From assembly GCF_017515565.1 (NCBI RefSeq), contig NZ_JAFWFN010000035.1, positions 1 to 64,000 of the forward strand: a stretch of 64,000 bases of DNA, in the 5' to 3' direction. This DNA is from Halomonas sp. Lineage in GTDB: Bacteria; Pseudomonadota; Gammaproteobacteria; Pseudomonadales; Halomonadaceae. Made by a program: the position numbers and the translations under genes. A model generated the notes under the pieces. It did no database searches and had not been told where the DNA came from. It saw only the letters and a program-made list of their open reading frames with translations. Each line of letters starts with the position of its first letter. Within the stretch, counting starts at the first letter, position 1. This document shows positions 19,767 through 28,682 of this stretch, one piece after another.

Positions 19767-21095
19767 TTAACGCCAAGAAGGCCCGCCCATAACATCGGGT
19801 AACCAGAGTGCGATTTGTGGAAAGGTTAATACCAGCGCCAACACCACTAACTGCGCAATAATAAAGGGCACCACCCCTTTATACATATGCTTGAGCGTTA
19901 CTTCTGGAGGGGTGATAGCCCTTAAGTAGAAAATTGCCGGTGCCAATGGCGGGGTTAGATAGCTAGTTTGCAGCACCACCAAGAAAGCGACACAGAACCA
20001 GATCTCATCAAAGCCCAGCATTCTTACAATTGGCATGGCCACAGGGATGATGATGAGTACCACCGAAATCAAATCCAGCACAAACCCTGCAATAAACGCA
20101 ATCAGCAGAATCATGCCTATAATCATCCAGGGGCTCAGGCCGGTATCCATCAGCAATGCCTGAACCGTCGCCATTCCGCCTGAGGCAAAAAACACCCCAG
20201 CAAACATACTGCCACCTAACACAATGAGCAGGATCATCGCAGAAATATTCACGGTCTTCACTGCTGACGTCCAAAGGACCGCAACTTTCAAATTTCTGTA
20301 AGCCGCTGCCAAGATGATAGAGCCTAGAGCTCCGCACGCGGCGGCTTCTGTTGGCGTTGCCAAGCCCATAAGAATAGTGCCCAGCACGGTAAAAATCAGC
20401 AGCATGGTGGGGACTAACGCAATTAGCGTAATACGCAGTTTCTCACCTAAAGCAACATCTGGTTCTTGTTCTTGAATACGCGGCGCCATTTCTGGCTTTA
20501 AGTACGCCACGCCAATGATGTAGGCCATAAACATCAGCGCCATCAAAAACCCTGGGATCAGCAAGCCGCTGAAAAGCGAGCCTACTGATACACCGGCAAC
20601 AGGGCCAAGCACCACCACGGTAATAGAAGGTGGTATCGCCGTTCCTAATGAGCCGCTGGCACAGATGGTGCCTGACATCAGGCTTTTGCTGTATTGATGC
20701 TTGAGCATAACGGGGATGGCCAGCATTCCAATAACTGCTTCCGTTGCTCCCACCACGCCGCTGGAAGCGGCAAACAGGGTGCCCAAAATGATCGCCCCGA
20801 TACCCAGCCCGCCAGGCAGGCGGCGCGTCCACATATGGATCGCTTCAAACAAACGCTCGGCGATGCCGGAGCGCTCAAGCATGGCGCCCATAAAGATAAA
20901 CAGCGGTACGGCCGCAAGAATCGAGTTAGACGCGGTGTCTTCGATTTTGGTCAACAGTTGGTAAGCGGCCACATCGCCAAACTGAATAATGCCAAAGCCG
21001 GTGGCCACCAGAATCATTGAAAAGGCGATTGGAAAACCCGCAATGATTAAAGCCATCAGCGCGGGGAACATCAACAACGCAAGGTAGCTACTCAT
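19767..21095 (-). CDS. dctM: TRAP transporter large permease subunit DctM
   Basis: A 442-residue polytopic membrane protein (about 12 helices) that forms the Na+-driven transport channel of a tripartite ATP-independent periplasmic system. It shows DctM motifs such as VPLFIFMGAMLERSGIAERLF, ASSGVVGATEAVIGMLAIP, GSLGTAIPPSITVVVLGP and LQTSYLTPPLAPAIFYLRA. It overlaps dctQ by 4 nt and is followed by a terminator. Substrate specificity is set by the DctP protein of this operon. Confidence 0.95.
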   Translation of the reverse strand: MSSYLALLMFPALMALIIAGFPIAFSMILVATGFGIIQFGDVAAYQLLTKIEDTASNSILAAVPLFIFMGAMLERSGIAERLFEAIHMWTRRLPGGLGIGAIILGTLFAASSGVVGATEAVIGMLAIPVMLKHQYSKSLMSGTICASGSLGTAIPPSITVVVLGPVAGVSVGSLFSGLLIPGFLMALMFMAYIIGVAYLKPEMAPRIQEQEPDVALGEKLRITLIALVPTMLLIFTVLGTILMGLATPTEAAACGALGSIILAAAYRNLKVAVLWTSAVKTVNISAMILLIVLGGSMFAGVFFASGGMATVQALLMDTGLSPWMIIGMILLIAFIAGFVLDLISVVLIIIPVAMPIVRMLGFDEIWFCVAFLVVLQTSYLTPPLAPAIFYLRAITPPEVTLKHMYKGVVPFIIAQLVVLALVLTFPQIALWLPDVMGGPSWR

Positions 21096-21607
21096 TCGGC
21101 CGACTCCTCTGCGGGATGTTTACCCATGAGTAAACACAATGATTTCAGAAGCTCAGCCACTACCTGCAGTGCCAGAAGCGCAAACCCCGCGAACCATACC
21201 GTGAAGATCGGCCAAACCACTGGGTTCCAAGCTGAACGACCTGAGCGCTCATTGGTTTCAAAAGCAGACAGTGCATACTTTGAGAGCTCCCATGTCAGCC
21301 ATATCAATACGGGTAGAAAAAGCACATAACCTATCGCGCGAATAGCAGCATTTGCACGCTGGCTAAGCTGTAAAGCCACAATATCTACGCTGACGTGTTG
21401 GCCTATACGCAACGCATTGGCCATACCCAGCATGAACATTGCCCCCATTACCATGTAACTCACTTCAAAGGCCCATAATGTTGGCCTACCGGCTACATAG
21501 CGGCTAAATACTTCAATGATTAATGCGCCTATTAAAGGCAGGACTAGGAGCGCGCCCAACCAGCCAGCAAAGCGGGTGAGCGCCTCTATGGATCGGATTA
21601 GTTTCAT
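21092..21607 (-). CDS. dctQ: TRAP transporter small permease subunit DctQ
   Basis: A 171-residue four-helix membrane protein (first helix near residues 10-30, AGWLGALLVLPLIGALIIEV), with RPTLWAFEVSYMVMGAMFMLG typical of DctQ. It bridges the binding protein and the large permease. ATG 21607; its end overlaps dctM by 4 nt, indicating translational coupling. Confidence 0.92.
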   Translation of the reverse strand: MKLIRSIEALTRFAGWLGALLVLPLIGALIIEVFSRYVAGRPTLWAFEVSYMVMGAMFMLGMANALRIGQHVSVDIVALQLSQRANAAIRAIGYVLFLPVLIWLTWELSKYALSAFETNERSGRSAWNPVVWPIFTVWFAGFALLALQVVAELLKSLCLLMGKHPAEESAE

Positions 21608-21647
21608 GAGGGAATCTCAGCGGATCAAAGGGACATAAGCCAACAAA

Positions 21648-21682
21648 CAAAAGAGAGGCCCGTTAAGGCCCCTCTCATTGTT
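21648..21682 (-). terminator. Intercistronic hairpin between dctP and dctQ (probable attenuator)
   Basis: On the minus strand GAGAGG...CCTCTC form a stem with an inner CC/GG extension and are followed by TTTTGTTTG. Placed just after dctP, it would let the binding protein be made in excess of the permease, as is common in TRAP operons. Confidence 0.65.
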
Positions 21683-21695
21683 TTAAAAGTGGCTA

Positions 21696-22748
21696 CTAAC
21701 GGCCCATAACACCAATGGGCAGTCGATATTCAGACCAGTTGCTCATACTGTCTTTAAACGAGCGCTGAGATTCGAGAACCCGAGCAAACCACTCATTTTC
21801 AGCGGCATACTCATCTTCCCACTTGGTGGTCTCTTCATAGATGGCATCGATGAATGACTGATCCAGTTCTATCATTTCGTTGGGGCCATCAACCAACTCT
21901 TGATAGGCCTCAAGATCAGCGAACGAGCTAGCAAGCCAAGTATCGAAAACTGACAACTTACCTGCAAGACGCAGCATGCTTTGGTCTTGTTCAGTTAACT
22001 CTTCCCAGGTGTTGCTATTCACTTGGCACTCAAGGAAGCCGCCAGACTGGTGGACGCCAGGAGTAATCACGTACTGCGCGACTTCCTGAAACCCTGTTGG
22101 GCGGTTCATTTCAGGGCTACCCCACTCCGCAGCATCTATCACGCCTCGCTCCAGAGCACTGTAGATATCACTACCCGCCATGACGACCGTAGAAGCGCCT
22201 AGACGAGAAGCAATTTCTGCCCATGCGCCAGAGGTACGCAGCCGCAGGCCCTGGAAGTCTTCAAGCGTCCTAACCGGCTTGTTAGAGTGAAGAAAGATTT
22301 CGGTGCCAAGAATGGCACAAGGGAACGCCACAACATCAAACACTTCACGACGATACTCTTCGTAAAGGTCTGCACCACCGCCTTCGTACATCCATAGCAT
22401 GAACTCTTCCGGTGTTAAGCCGCTTGAGTGACCTGCCAGCAAAGCAGTAGTGGGGTCTGTGCCATAGTCATAGTTAATGTAGTTATGGCTGACCTGAGCA
22501 ACGCCAGATTTAACGGTGTTGGTAACGCGCAGTGCGCTACCCAGTGTGCCACCAGGGTAGACTTCGATAGCGATTTTTCCGTTGGTCAACTCGCTAACGC
22601 GATCAGCAAACAGCTGCGCATCGCGCTCTAGCCATGGGCCACCGCTCCATGGGGTTGCCATTCGCCAGTTTATATCCGCAGCGGAAGCAGTTACGGATAC
22701 GCCAAGGCTTAAACCGACCGCCAACGTAATTTTGTTAAGCTTATTCAT
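21696..22748 (-). CDS. dctP: TRAP transporter periplasmic solute-binding protein DctP (TakP-like)
   Basis: A 350-residue exported protein. Residues 1-23 are a Sec signal peptide ending SVTASA before ADINWRMATPW. The mature part has the DctP motifs GGTLGSALRVTNTVKSG, LRTSGAWAEIASRLGAS and YSALERGVIDAAEWGSP. The C-terminal half (PTGFQEVAQYVITPGVHQS) resembles the TakP group, whose members bind 2-oxoacids or related monocarboxylates; the actual ligand is unknown. GAGGAAA lies 5 nt before ATG 22748. It is the first gene of dctPQM. Confidence 0.93.
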   Translation of the reverse strand: MNKLNKITLAVGLSLGVSVTASAADINWRMATPWSGGPWLERDAQLFADRVSELTNGKIAIEVYPGGTLGSALRVTNTVKSGVAQVSHNYINYDYGTDPTTALLAGHSSGLTPEEFMLWMYEGGGADLYEEYRREVFDVVAFPCAILGTEIFLHSNKPVRTLEDFQGLRLRTSGAWAEIASRLGASTVVMAGSDIYSALERGVIDAAEWGSPEMNRPTGFQEVAQYVITPGVHQSGGFLECQVNSNTWEELTEQDQSMLRLAGKLSVFDTWLASSFADLEAYQELVDGPNEMIELDQSFIDAIYEETTKWEDEYAAENEWFARVLESQRSFKDSMSNWSEYRLPIGVMGR

Positions 22749-23143
22749 GGTAGTTTCCTCATAAATGGAGCGTTATAAGTGTGTTTGCTGGCCGTTACTG
22801 ATGTTTATCGTTTTTTTGAAGTTACCATCTTCGTACATACTGCATTTGGCCCAAACTCAGAAGAATTATGCTGAACCTCAGTAATGAGCAAACCCAACAC
22901 ACCAAAAACTGCTTTTGCGGTCATTGCTGACCTTTACGTCGGTGAAATCGGCTAGACCGTATAGGGCCTTCCATAGCAACAGGGATAATACCTTTTGCAT
23001 AAGTATCCACTAGGTGATCTAAATCGGCGTCGCGAAAAGATGACGCTTTGGCTTGTGTCTAGTAAGAGTGGCAATATAGCCACTTTCAGCGATCAGCAAA
23101 ACGATCCGGACAGCCATTGAAATAGTCATCGAAAGGATACGGC
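22749..23143. other. Intergenic region with an 18-bp inverted repeat ahead of the Wadjet-like operon
   Basis: A 395-bp divergent spacer between dctP and the SMC-like gene, with no credible ORF. At 23067-23084 AGTGGC-AATATA-GCCACT is a perfect inverted repeat with a TATAGC element inside it, 60 bp before the operon start; TTGTGT (23053-23058) could be a weak -35. It may be an operator for the defence operon. The remainder shows nothing I recognise. Confidence 0.5.
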
Positions 23144-26100
23144 ATGGCTCACCTATTGCGAATCGTGATGATTCACGGCCACCTGGAAGGGGTGGTTGAA
23201 CTGAGTGTGGACGGTCACACCAATATTTGCGGCACCAACGCCTCCGGTAAAACCACGCTACAGCGCCTAGTGCCGGTATTTTACGGCGAGCTACCCAACA
23301 AGGTCGTGCCCAAAACGCGCATGAAGTTCGACGCGTTTTACCTGCCCCACCGCAACAGTTACCTGGTGTACGAGTACCGCCGTGAAGCGGGCAATATCTG
23401 CCAGGCGGTGCTGACCCGCAAAGCCGAAGGCGGGGTGGAGTACCGTTTTGTCGGCGCGCCTTACCAGCCGGAAGACTATCTGGTGGAGAGCGACGCGGGC
23501 GTAGCGGCGCTGGACTACACCCAGTGGGCCAGCGGCCTGCGGCGCAGCAGCACGCCGGTATCACCCAAGCTGTCTGCTACCTCTGAATTCCGCTCGGTGA
23601 TCCAGAACGACTTTACCCAGCTGCACGGCAACAGCCGTGACGGCCTCAAGCTGCGCCAGATCGCCGCGCAGTTCAGCCTGGTCAAGCCCGAGCGGCGCAT
23701 CCGCCATATCGAAAAGCTGGTCTCTGCGGTGCATGCCAAAGAGGGCAAGATGGACACCCTCAAAACCATGCTGGCGGCGATTTTCGAAGAGGATGGCGTT
23801 GAACTCCCGGTGACCCGGATTCGCAACACCAAGGCGCGGGAGTGGATTGCCCAGATGCGCCAATCCATGCGCCTGGAACCGCTGCAGGCCTCTCTCGCCC
23901 GGCTCGCCGGTATCGATCGTGAACTCGCCGACCTGGATGCCACGCTGTGGCAACTGAAGCCTCAACTGGAAGACGACCGCCAGCATGCCGAACGGCAAAT
24001 GGCCGATCTTGATGCCGAACTGGCCCGCCACCAGCGCGAATTCCAGCAGCGGGAGAGTGATTATAGTGAGGCGCGGGACGCGCTAAACGACCGCCACAGC
24101 GAAGTGGTCAGCGATTTGCAGCATACCCAGCGCCGCTTGAACGACCTGCAAACCCAGTACGAGCAATACGCCGATGCGGACATGCCCGCCCTGGAGCGCG
24201 ACATCAACGCGCTACCCCAGAGGCGGGAGCAGCGCGACCAGCTGCGTACTCACCTGAACGTGATGCAGGACGCGGTAAAAGAGAGCCAGGCGCGCCTGGA
24301 CGGTCGGCTACGCGAGCTTTCCGAAGCATTGGCCCGCCAGACCCGTGAATCCCAGGAACTGATCGACGCCCTGGTCGAAGAGAAAGCCCTGCGCCGGGAG
24401 CAGCAGTGGGAGTCCGAACAGCAGCTCAACGAACGCTACCAGCAAGAGCGCCAACGCCTGGAGGGTGAGTACCAGGCGCAGTTGGAGCTCGGCGTCGAGC
24501 AGCTAGCCGAACTGAAAGCGCAGCTCTCGCTCTCGACCCAGACCGCTGAAGAGGCTTCCGAGGCGGAGCTTGCCCAGGCGCGCCTGGATCAGGCCCAGCA
24601 GGAGCGCAACGCCTCGGCCGCTACCCTGGATGGCCTGCGCCGGGAGTTTGAAAGCCGCAAACGCGAGCGCGACAGTGCCGAACAGCAGCTGGTGCAACTT
24701 CGCCAGCAGCTGGAGCGCGCCGAGCAGCGCTGTTTTGCGCTCTATCAGCAGCGCGACCCGGAGCAGGGCAGCCTGCGCCACTTCCTGCGCTACCACCGCC
24801 CCGGCTGGGAGCAGCAGCTAGGCAAGGTGATTGCGCCGGAGCTACTGGAGCGGCGTGACCTCGCCCCGCAGCTGGCAGAAGGCGCTAGCGATGATCTGTT
24901 TGGCTTAGCGCTGGATCTCTCCGCCATTGCCCTGCCGGATTACGCCCAGGATGAAGCCAGCCTGCTGGCCGCCATCGAAGAGGCGGACACCGCCAAACGC
25001 CGGGTGCAAACGGAAAGCCAGGCCGCCGAGAAATCGCTCAAACAGCATAACGAGCGGGTGCAGCAGGCCGATGAAGCCCAAGACCAGGGCCGCATGGCCC
25101 ACAAGCGCGCCGAGCAGGAAGTCGAGTTTGCGATAGAGGCCCGCCGCCAGCAGCAGGAGCGCCACACCAAACGCCAGCAGGAGCGTCGCGCCGCCCATCA
25201 GGCCGCGTTAGCCAGCCAGGAGCAGGCGCAAAAGGAGCTGCGCGAAGAGAAGCAGCAGGCGCTCGCCGCCCTTAGCGAGACCCACCAAAGCCAACTGCTG
25301 GAGCTCAAGGCCGACGGCCAGAGCCAGGTGGATAGCCTGGATGCCCAGCTGCGCCAGTATAAGCAGCAGTTGAGCGACGCCAACACCGAACACCAGCGCC
25401 AGCGCGCGGAACTGGAAGAAGCCTTTAGCCAGGAACTGGCCGAACAGGGCGTCGACCCCGCCAAGCTAAAAGATACTAAAGAGCGCCTGGCAAGCCAGGA
25501 TGAGCGCATCCGTGTCACCGCCGCCCGCCAGGATGAACTCACCGAGTACACCCGCTTTATGCGCGTGGAGTGGGGGCAGCACAAGCCGCAACTGGTCGCG
25601 CAAGAAGCCGAGCTGGAGCAGGCGGAGAAAAAGCTGCAGCGCGATAAAGAGCACCTGAAAAATGACTTCCAGGCCGCCCGAAAAACCCACCAAAGCACGG
25701 TCAGCACGCTGAAAACCCAGCGGGAGAGTGAGTACGCCTGCCTGGAAGCCTTGAAGCCACTACTTACGCAGTTGGAAGCCTTGGCCATTGAACCCGACGG
25801 CCAAGCGCCCGGCGCGCCCCTGGGCGATGTGGATGAGCGCATTGAGCGCGCCCGCCAGGCCTTGGGCAATCGCCACCAGCAAATCGAGCAGCTGCGCCGT
25901 GGCTGCCTGGAGGTCGAAAGCCAACTGATCAAGGACGCCAGCAGCGGCTTTGCCGAAGCGCTAGAGAGCGAGCGTAGCAAACTGCAAAGTGACAACCCGC
26001 GCCTACAGCTGCCGCTTCTGCGCGATATGCTCAAACTGCTCGAAGATCAACAGCAGCAGTTGATTCAGGAAGGCCGCAACCTAAGCGACGATCTGGATAA

Positions 26101-26809
26101 GTTCTTCACCGTGTTCCGCGACCTGAACCGGCGCATCAGCGCCCAGAGCCGCCGGCTCTCTGAAGAGGTCGCCGATGATCTGCGCCTGGAAGGCATCACC
26201 AAGGCCGAAGTGCGCATCCAGTCCACGATTGATGAACTGGGCTTCTGGGAGCCGCTGAAGCTGTTTGCCCAGCGCTACAAAGAGTGGCGGGAATCCGGCC
26301 AGACGCTGCCCAGCGACGACTACCTCAACGCCCTGGCGGACGTGGTGGACTTGCTGCGCAGCGACCAGCAGTACAGCTTCGAAAGCCTGCTGCGCCTGGA
26401 GCTGCACCTAAATGAAGGCGGCACCGATCTGGTGATCAAAAACGACCGCCAGCTGCTGGAGTCCTCCAGCCACGGCATGGCGTACCTGATTCTGTGTAAA
26501 TTCCTGCTCGCCTTTACCCGCCTGCTGCGCGGCGATGCGGAAATCGCCATCCACTGGCCCATCGATGAGATCGGCACCCTGGCGTATCACAACGTCGAAA
26601 AACTGTTCGACGCCTGCGACAGCAACCGCATTCATATCGTCGGTGCGTTTCCCAACCCCGAGTCCGATGTGCTGCTGCTGTTCGCCAACCGCTACCTGAT
26701 CGATCGCGATGAGGCCAACCCTAACAAGCGGGTGTTAAAACGTATCGAGCCACGGCTAAGCCGCCTGGCCGAACGGCTCCAGGAACGTCAGCAGGAGGTG
26801 ACTGTATGA
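23144..26809 (+). CDS. jetC: SMC-like ATPase of a Wadjet/MksBEFG system (JetC/MksB role)
   Basis: A 1,221-residue ABC-type ATPase with split nucleotide-binding halves joined by a long coiled coil. Walker A is GTNASGKTT (residues 30-38). Residues ~250-900 are rich in Gln, Glu, Arg and Ala in heptad-like runs, with a globular hinge region near 540-620. The signature-like SSHGMAYLILCKFLLAF and Walker B IHWPIDEIG (around 1136-1144, D1141/E1142) are near the C-terminus. In Wadjet systems this subunit extrudes DNA loops to find small circular DNA. Start ATG 23144 has AAGGA upstream. It overlaps the next gene by 4 nt (ATGA). GC content is clearly higher than in its neighbours. Confidence 0.85.
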   Translation: MAHLLRIVMIHGHLEGVVELSVDGHTNICGTNASGKTTLQRLVPVFYGELPNKVVPKTRMKFDAFYLPHRNSYLVYEYRREAGNICQAVLTRKAEGGVEYRFVGAPYQPEDYLVESDAGVAALDYTQWASGLRRSSTPVSPKLSATSEFRSVIQNDFTQLHGNSRDGLKLRQIAAQFSLVKPERRIRHIEKLVSAVHAKEGKMDTLKTMLAAIFEEDGVELPVTRIRNTKAREWIAQMRQSMRLEPLQASLARLAGIDRELADLDATLWQLKPQLEDDRQHAERQMADLDAELARHQREFQQRESDYSEARDALNDRHSEVVSDLQHTQRRLNDLQTQYEQYADADMPALERDINALPQRREQRDQLRTHLNVMQDAVKESQARLDGRLRELSEALARQTRESQELIDALVEEKALRREQQWESEQQLNERYQQERQRLEGEYQAQLELGVEQLAELKAQLSLSTQTAEEASEAELAQARLDQAQQERNASAATLDGLRREFESRKRERDSAEQQLVQLRQQLERAEQRCFALYQQRDPEQGSLRHFLRYHRPGWEQQLGKVIAPELLERRDLAPQLAEGASDDLFGLALDLSAIALPDYAQDEASLLAAIEEADTAKRRVQTESQAAEKSLKQHNERVQQADEAQDQGRMAHKRAEQEVEFAIEARRQQQERHTKRQQERRAAHQAALASQEQAQKELREEKQQALAALSETHQSQLLELKADGQSQVDSLDAQLRQYKQQLSDANTEHQRQRAELEEAFSQELAEQGVDPAKLKDTKERLASQDERIRVTAARQDELTEYTRFMRVEWGQHKPQLVAQEAELEQAEKKLQRDKEHLKNDFQAARKTHQSTVSTLKTQRESEYACLEALKPLLTQLEALAIEPDGQAPGAPLGDVDERIERARQALGNRHQQIEQLRRGCLEVESQLIKDASSGFAEALESERSKLQSDNPRLQLPLLRDMLKLLEDQQQQLIQEGRNLSDDLDKFFTVFRDLNRRISAQSRRLSEEVADDLRLEGITKAEVRIQSTIDELGFWEPLKLFAQRYKEWRESGQTLPSDDYLNALADVVDLLRSDQQYSFESLLRLELHLNEGGTDLVIKNDRQLLESSSHGMAYLILCKFLLAFTRLLRGDAEIAIHWPIDEIGTLAYHNVEKLFDACDSNRIHIVGAFPNPESDVLLLFANRYLIDRDEANPNKRVLKRIEPRLSRLAERLQERQQEVTV

Positions 26810-27441
26810 TCGAACATGGCCCACTGCTAGAGCGCCTGCTGGCCGGTGAATTTGTCTGCCCGATCAGCGATGAGAGCGGCTATCGTCATCTCACCAATGA
26901 AGAGACCCGGGAAGAGATCGATACCTACCTGCGGCCGCTTAACCGTCGGCTGGCCAGCAATGAAGATGGCAGCGTCTATTTTCTCGCCTGGCGTCAGCTC
27001 AATGACAACGCCCGCGATCAGCTCTCCCGCCAGCTCGGCGATACGCTCAACAGCCTGCTGCCGCTGCTGGAGTGGCTACAGCTGGTTCAAGAGGCCCTTG
27101 GCCGCGATACCCTGGCCGCCCCCGGCGATGTGCTCAAACCTGCCGAGTTCAGCGCCAAGTGCGAAGACAACCAAAGCCTGCGCGAACGCCTGGAGCGCTT
27201 GGCCACCGACAGCTTTTTTGGCTCCCAAAGTGACCAGCTCGATGCCCAGGTAAAGCAGGTTTTCAAGCGCCTTAAAGAGCACGGCTACCTGCTCCAGCCG
27301 CATTCAGAGCGGCAGGTATTCGTGGTCACCGGCAAGATCGACTACCTGGTGGATCTGGTGCGCTTTATCCGCGATGAAGAGAACCTGCCCATCGAATCCG
27401 GTAGCGAGGAGGGCTCCGGTTCCCAGGAGGCCCTGTTGTGA
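26806..27441 (+). CDS. jetB: Condensin-like KITE subunit (JetB/MksE role)
   Basis: A 211-residue protein predicted to be an all winged-helix MksE-type subunit. Visible features are LLERLLAGEFVCPISDESGYRHL at the start (the MksE-like opening), a helical middle with KAEF-type segment LKPAEFSAKCED, and a final winged-helix-like stretch VFKRLKEHGYLLQPHSERQVFVVTG. The C-terminal 15 residues (SGSEEGSGSQEALL) are a flexible tail. KITE subunits dimerise and bridge the kleisin to DNA. It is coupled to both neighbours by 4-nt overlaps. Confidence 0.75.
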   Translation: MIEHGPLLERLLAGEFVCPISDESGYRHLTNEETREEIDTYLRPLNRRLASNEDGSVYFLAWRQLNDNARDQLSRQLGDTLNSLLPLLEWLQLVQEALGRDTLAAPGDVLKPAEFSAKCEDNQSLRERLERLATDSFFGSQSDQLDAQVKQVFKRLKEHGYLLQPHSERQVFVVTGKIDYLVDLVRFIRDEENLPIESGSEEGSGSQEALL

Positions 27442-28682
27442 ACTCAAACAGCGAACACGCCCTGGAAAGCCGCCTGCTCAAAACCGGCAGCGAACGGCTG
27501 GCGCTGCTCGGCAAGCATGCCGATACACTGATGCAGGCCTACACCCGCGATGAAGTGCCGCTGGAATCACTTAGCGATAGTGCGCTGCGCAAGCTACTCG
27601 CAGCGCGCATTCTATGGCGACCGGATGAGCAGAGCGGCGTGAAGCTGGCGCCCAAAGTGCGTGAACTGATCGCCGAGATGCTCGCCGACGAGACCCGACG
27701 CCATGTGAACGCCGACGTAGCGGAAACCCTGGAGCTGATTCGCGCGCTGGTGCACAGCTACCGAGAGGCGCGCAGCCGCGGCGAGCACTGGCGGCTGGAG
27801 CAGCAGTTGATGCGCCTGCGCCAGGAGGTCGACGACCTGAACGGGCGCTTCGCCGATGCCATCGACAGCTTATGGCAGCGGCTGAATAGCGATTTTGGTT
27901 TCGTCAGCCAGCTCAACGACAAGATCCGCGAAAACGACCGCGCCCAGAAGCAGATTGCAAGGCTGCTGGATGGCCTGGCGCTGATCGACTTCGACGAGCT
28001 GATCGAGCTGGTGGGCAGCGACGGCGGCCTGCGCAAGCTATTGATCAGCCAACTACAGCAGCAGTTAAGCCACCATTACACCAGCCTGCGCGAAGTGCAG
28101 CGGCGTTTGATCGAACTGATGGCGCGCTTTCGCAAGCAGCAGGCGCGCAGCCGCTTGATCAGCGGCATGGCCGCCTTTATGCGCGAACACCCCGGATATG
28201 AATTCAGAAATTACGCTAAAGGCAGTGACGTACCCAACTTAGTCAATCAAGCTATCCCGCTAAGGGCGGCGGCCGCCCCGGCGCTGGATCGCAACCTGGA
28301 TAGCCGGTTGCTCGCCGACCTGCTGCACCAGCTACCCCAGCCGCGCCACACCACGCAAACCGTTGAAGCAGCGGCCCCTGCCCAAGCGCAAGAGAGCAGC
28401 CTAGCCACCGCTCGCCAGCAGGCACTCAAGCAGGATGTGGAACACTTCTATTTAAGCGTGATCGATCAGCCCCAAGCAGAGCCGGTCAGCGCCCTTGAGT
28501 ACCTACACGAAAGCCCGCTGGAGTGGCCGGAGGAAATCTGGCTCTTCCAGGTGATTTCCGAATACCAGGGCCTGCCGCGCAGCGACCAGAAGGCGTTTCG
28601 GCTCAAACAACAGGAGAGCCAGGCGAGTACCTTCAACCACCTGCGCCTGATCCACGATGTAGAACTGCAGCTGGCCGTATGA
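27438..28682 (+). CDS. jetA: Kleisin-like subunit (JetA/MksF role)
   Basis: A 414-residue mostly helical protein in the position and size of the MksF/JetA kleisin. The N-terminal part (SDSALRKLLAARILWRPDEQSG) looks like a winged helix; residues ~85-235 are coiled coil (LRQEVDDLNGRFADAIDSLW; LISQLQQQLSHHYTSLREVQ); a linker of Ala/Pro/Gln follows; and the C-terminal ~100 residues would contact the SMC head. It uses GTG 27438 with AGGAGG 7 nt upstream. Such proteins are sometimes mislabelled as PEP carboxylase in databases (my recollection); nothing here supports that. Confidence 0.72.
   Translation: MNSNSEHALESRLLKTGSERLALLGKHADTLMQAYTRDEVPLESLSDSALRKLLAARILWRPDEQSGVKLAPKVRELIAEMLADETRRHVNADVAETLELIRALVHSYREARSRGEHWRLEQQLMRLRQEVDDLNGRFADAIDSLWQRLNSDFGFVSQLNDKIRENDRAQKQIARLLDGLALIDFDELIELVGSDGGLRKLLISQLQQQLSHHYTSLREVQRRLIELMARFRKQQARSRLISGMAAFMREHPGYEFRNYAKGSDVPNLVNQAIPLRAAAAPALDRNLDSRLLADLLHQLPQPRHTTQTVEAAAPAQAQESSLATARQQALKQDVEHFYLSVIDQPQAEPVSALEYLHESPLEWPEEIWLFQVISEYQGLPRSDQKAFRLKQQESQASTFNHLRLIHDVELQLAV

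Noticed and set aside
25198..26034. Long antisense frame (278 codons) within the SMC-like gene
   Set aside because: Very Ser/Arg/Cys-rich composition typical of a frame opposite GC-rich Gln/Glu/Ala coiled-coil codons; no ribosome site or motif.
28523..28678. Upstream extension of the JetD-like gene by 52 codons
   Set aside because: It lies inside the coding region of the kleisin-like gene; ATG 28679 gives the usual ATGA coupling.
23144..28682. Reading the SMC operon as a chromosomal MksBEF condensin
   Set aside because: A fourth coupled gene carries a JetD-like TOPRIM nuclease, and the operon is compositionally foreign and next to a retron, so the defence reading is better supported.
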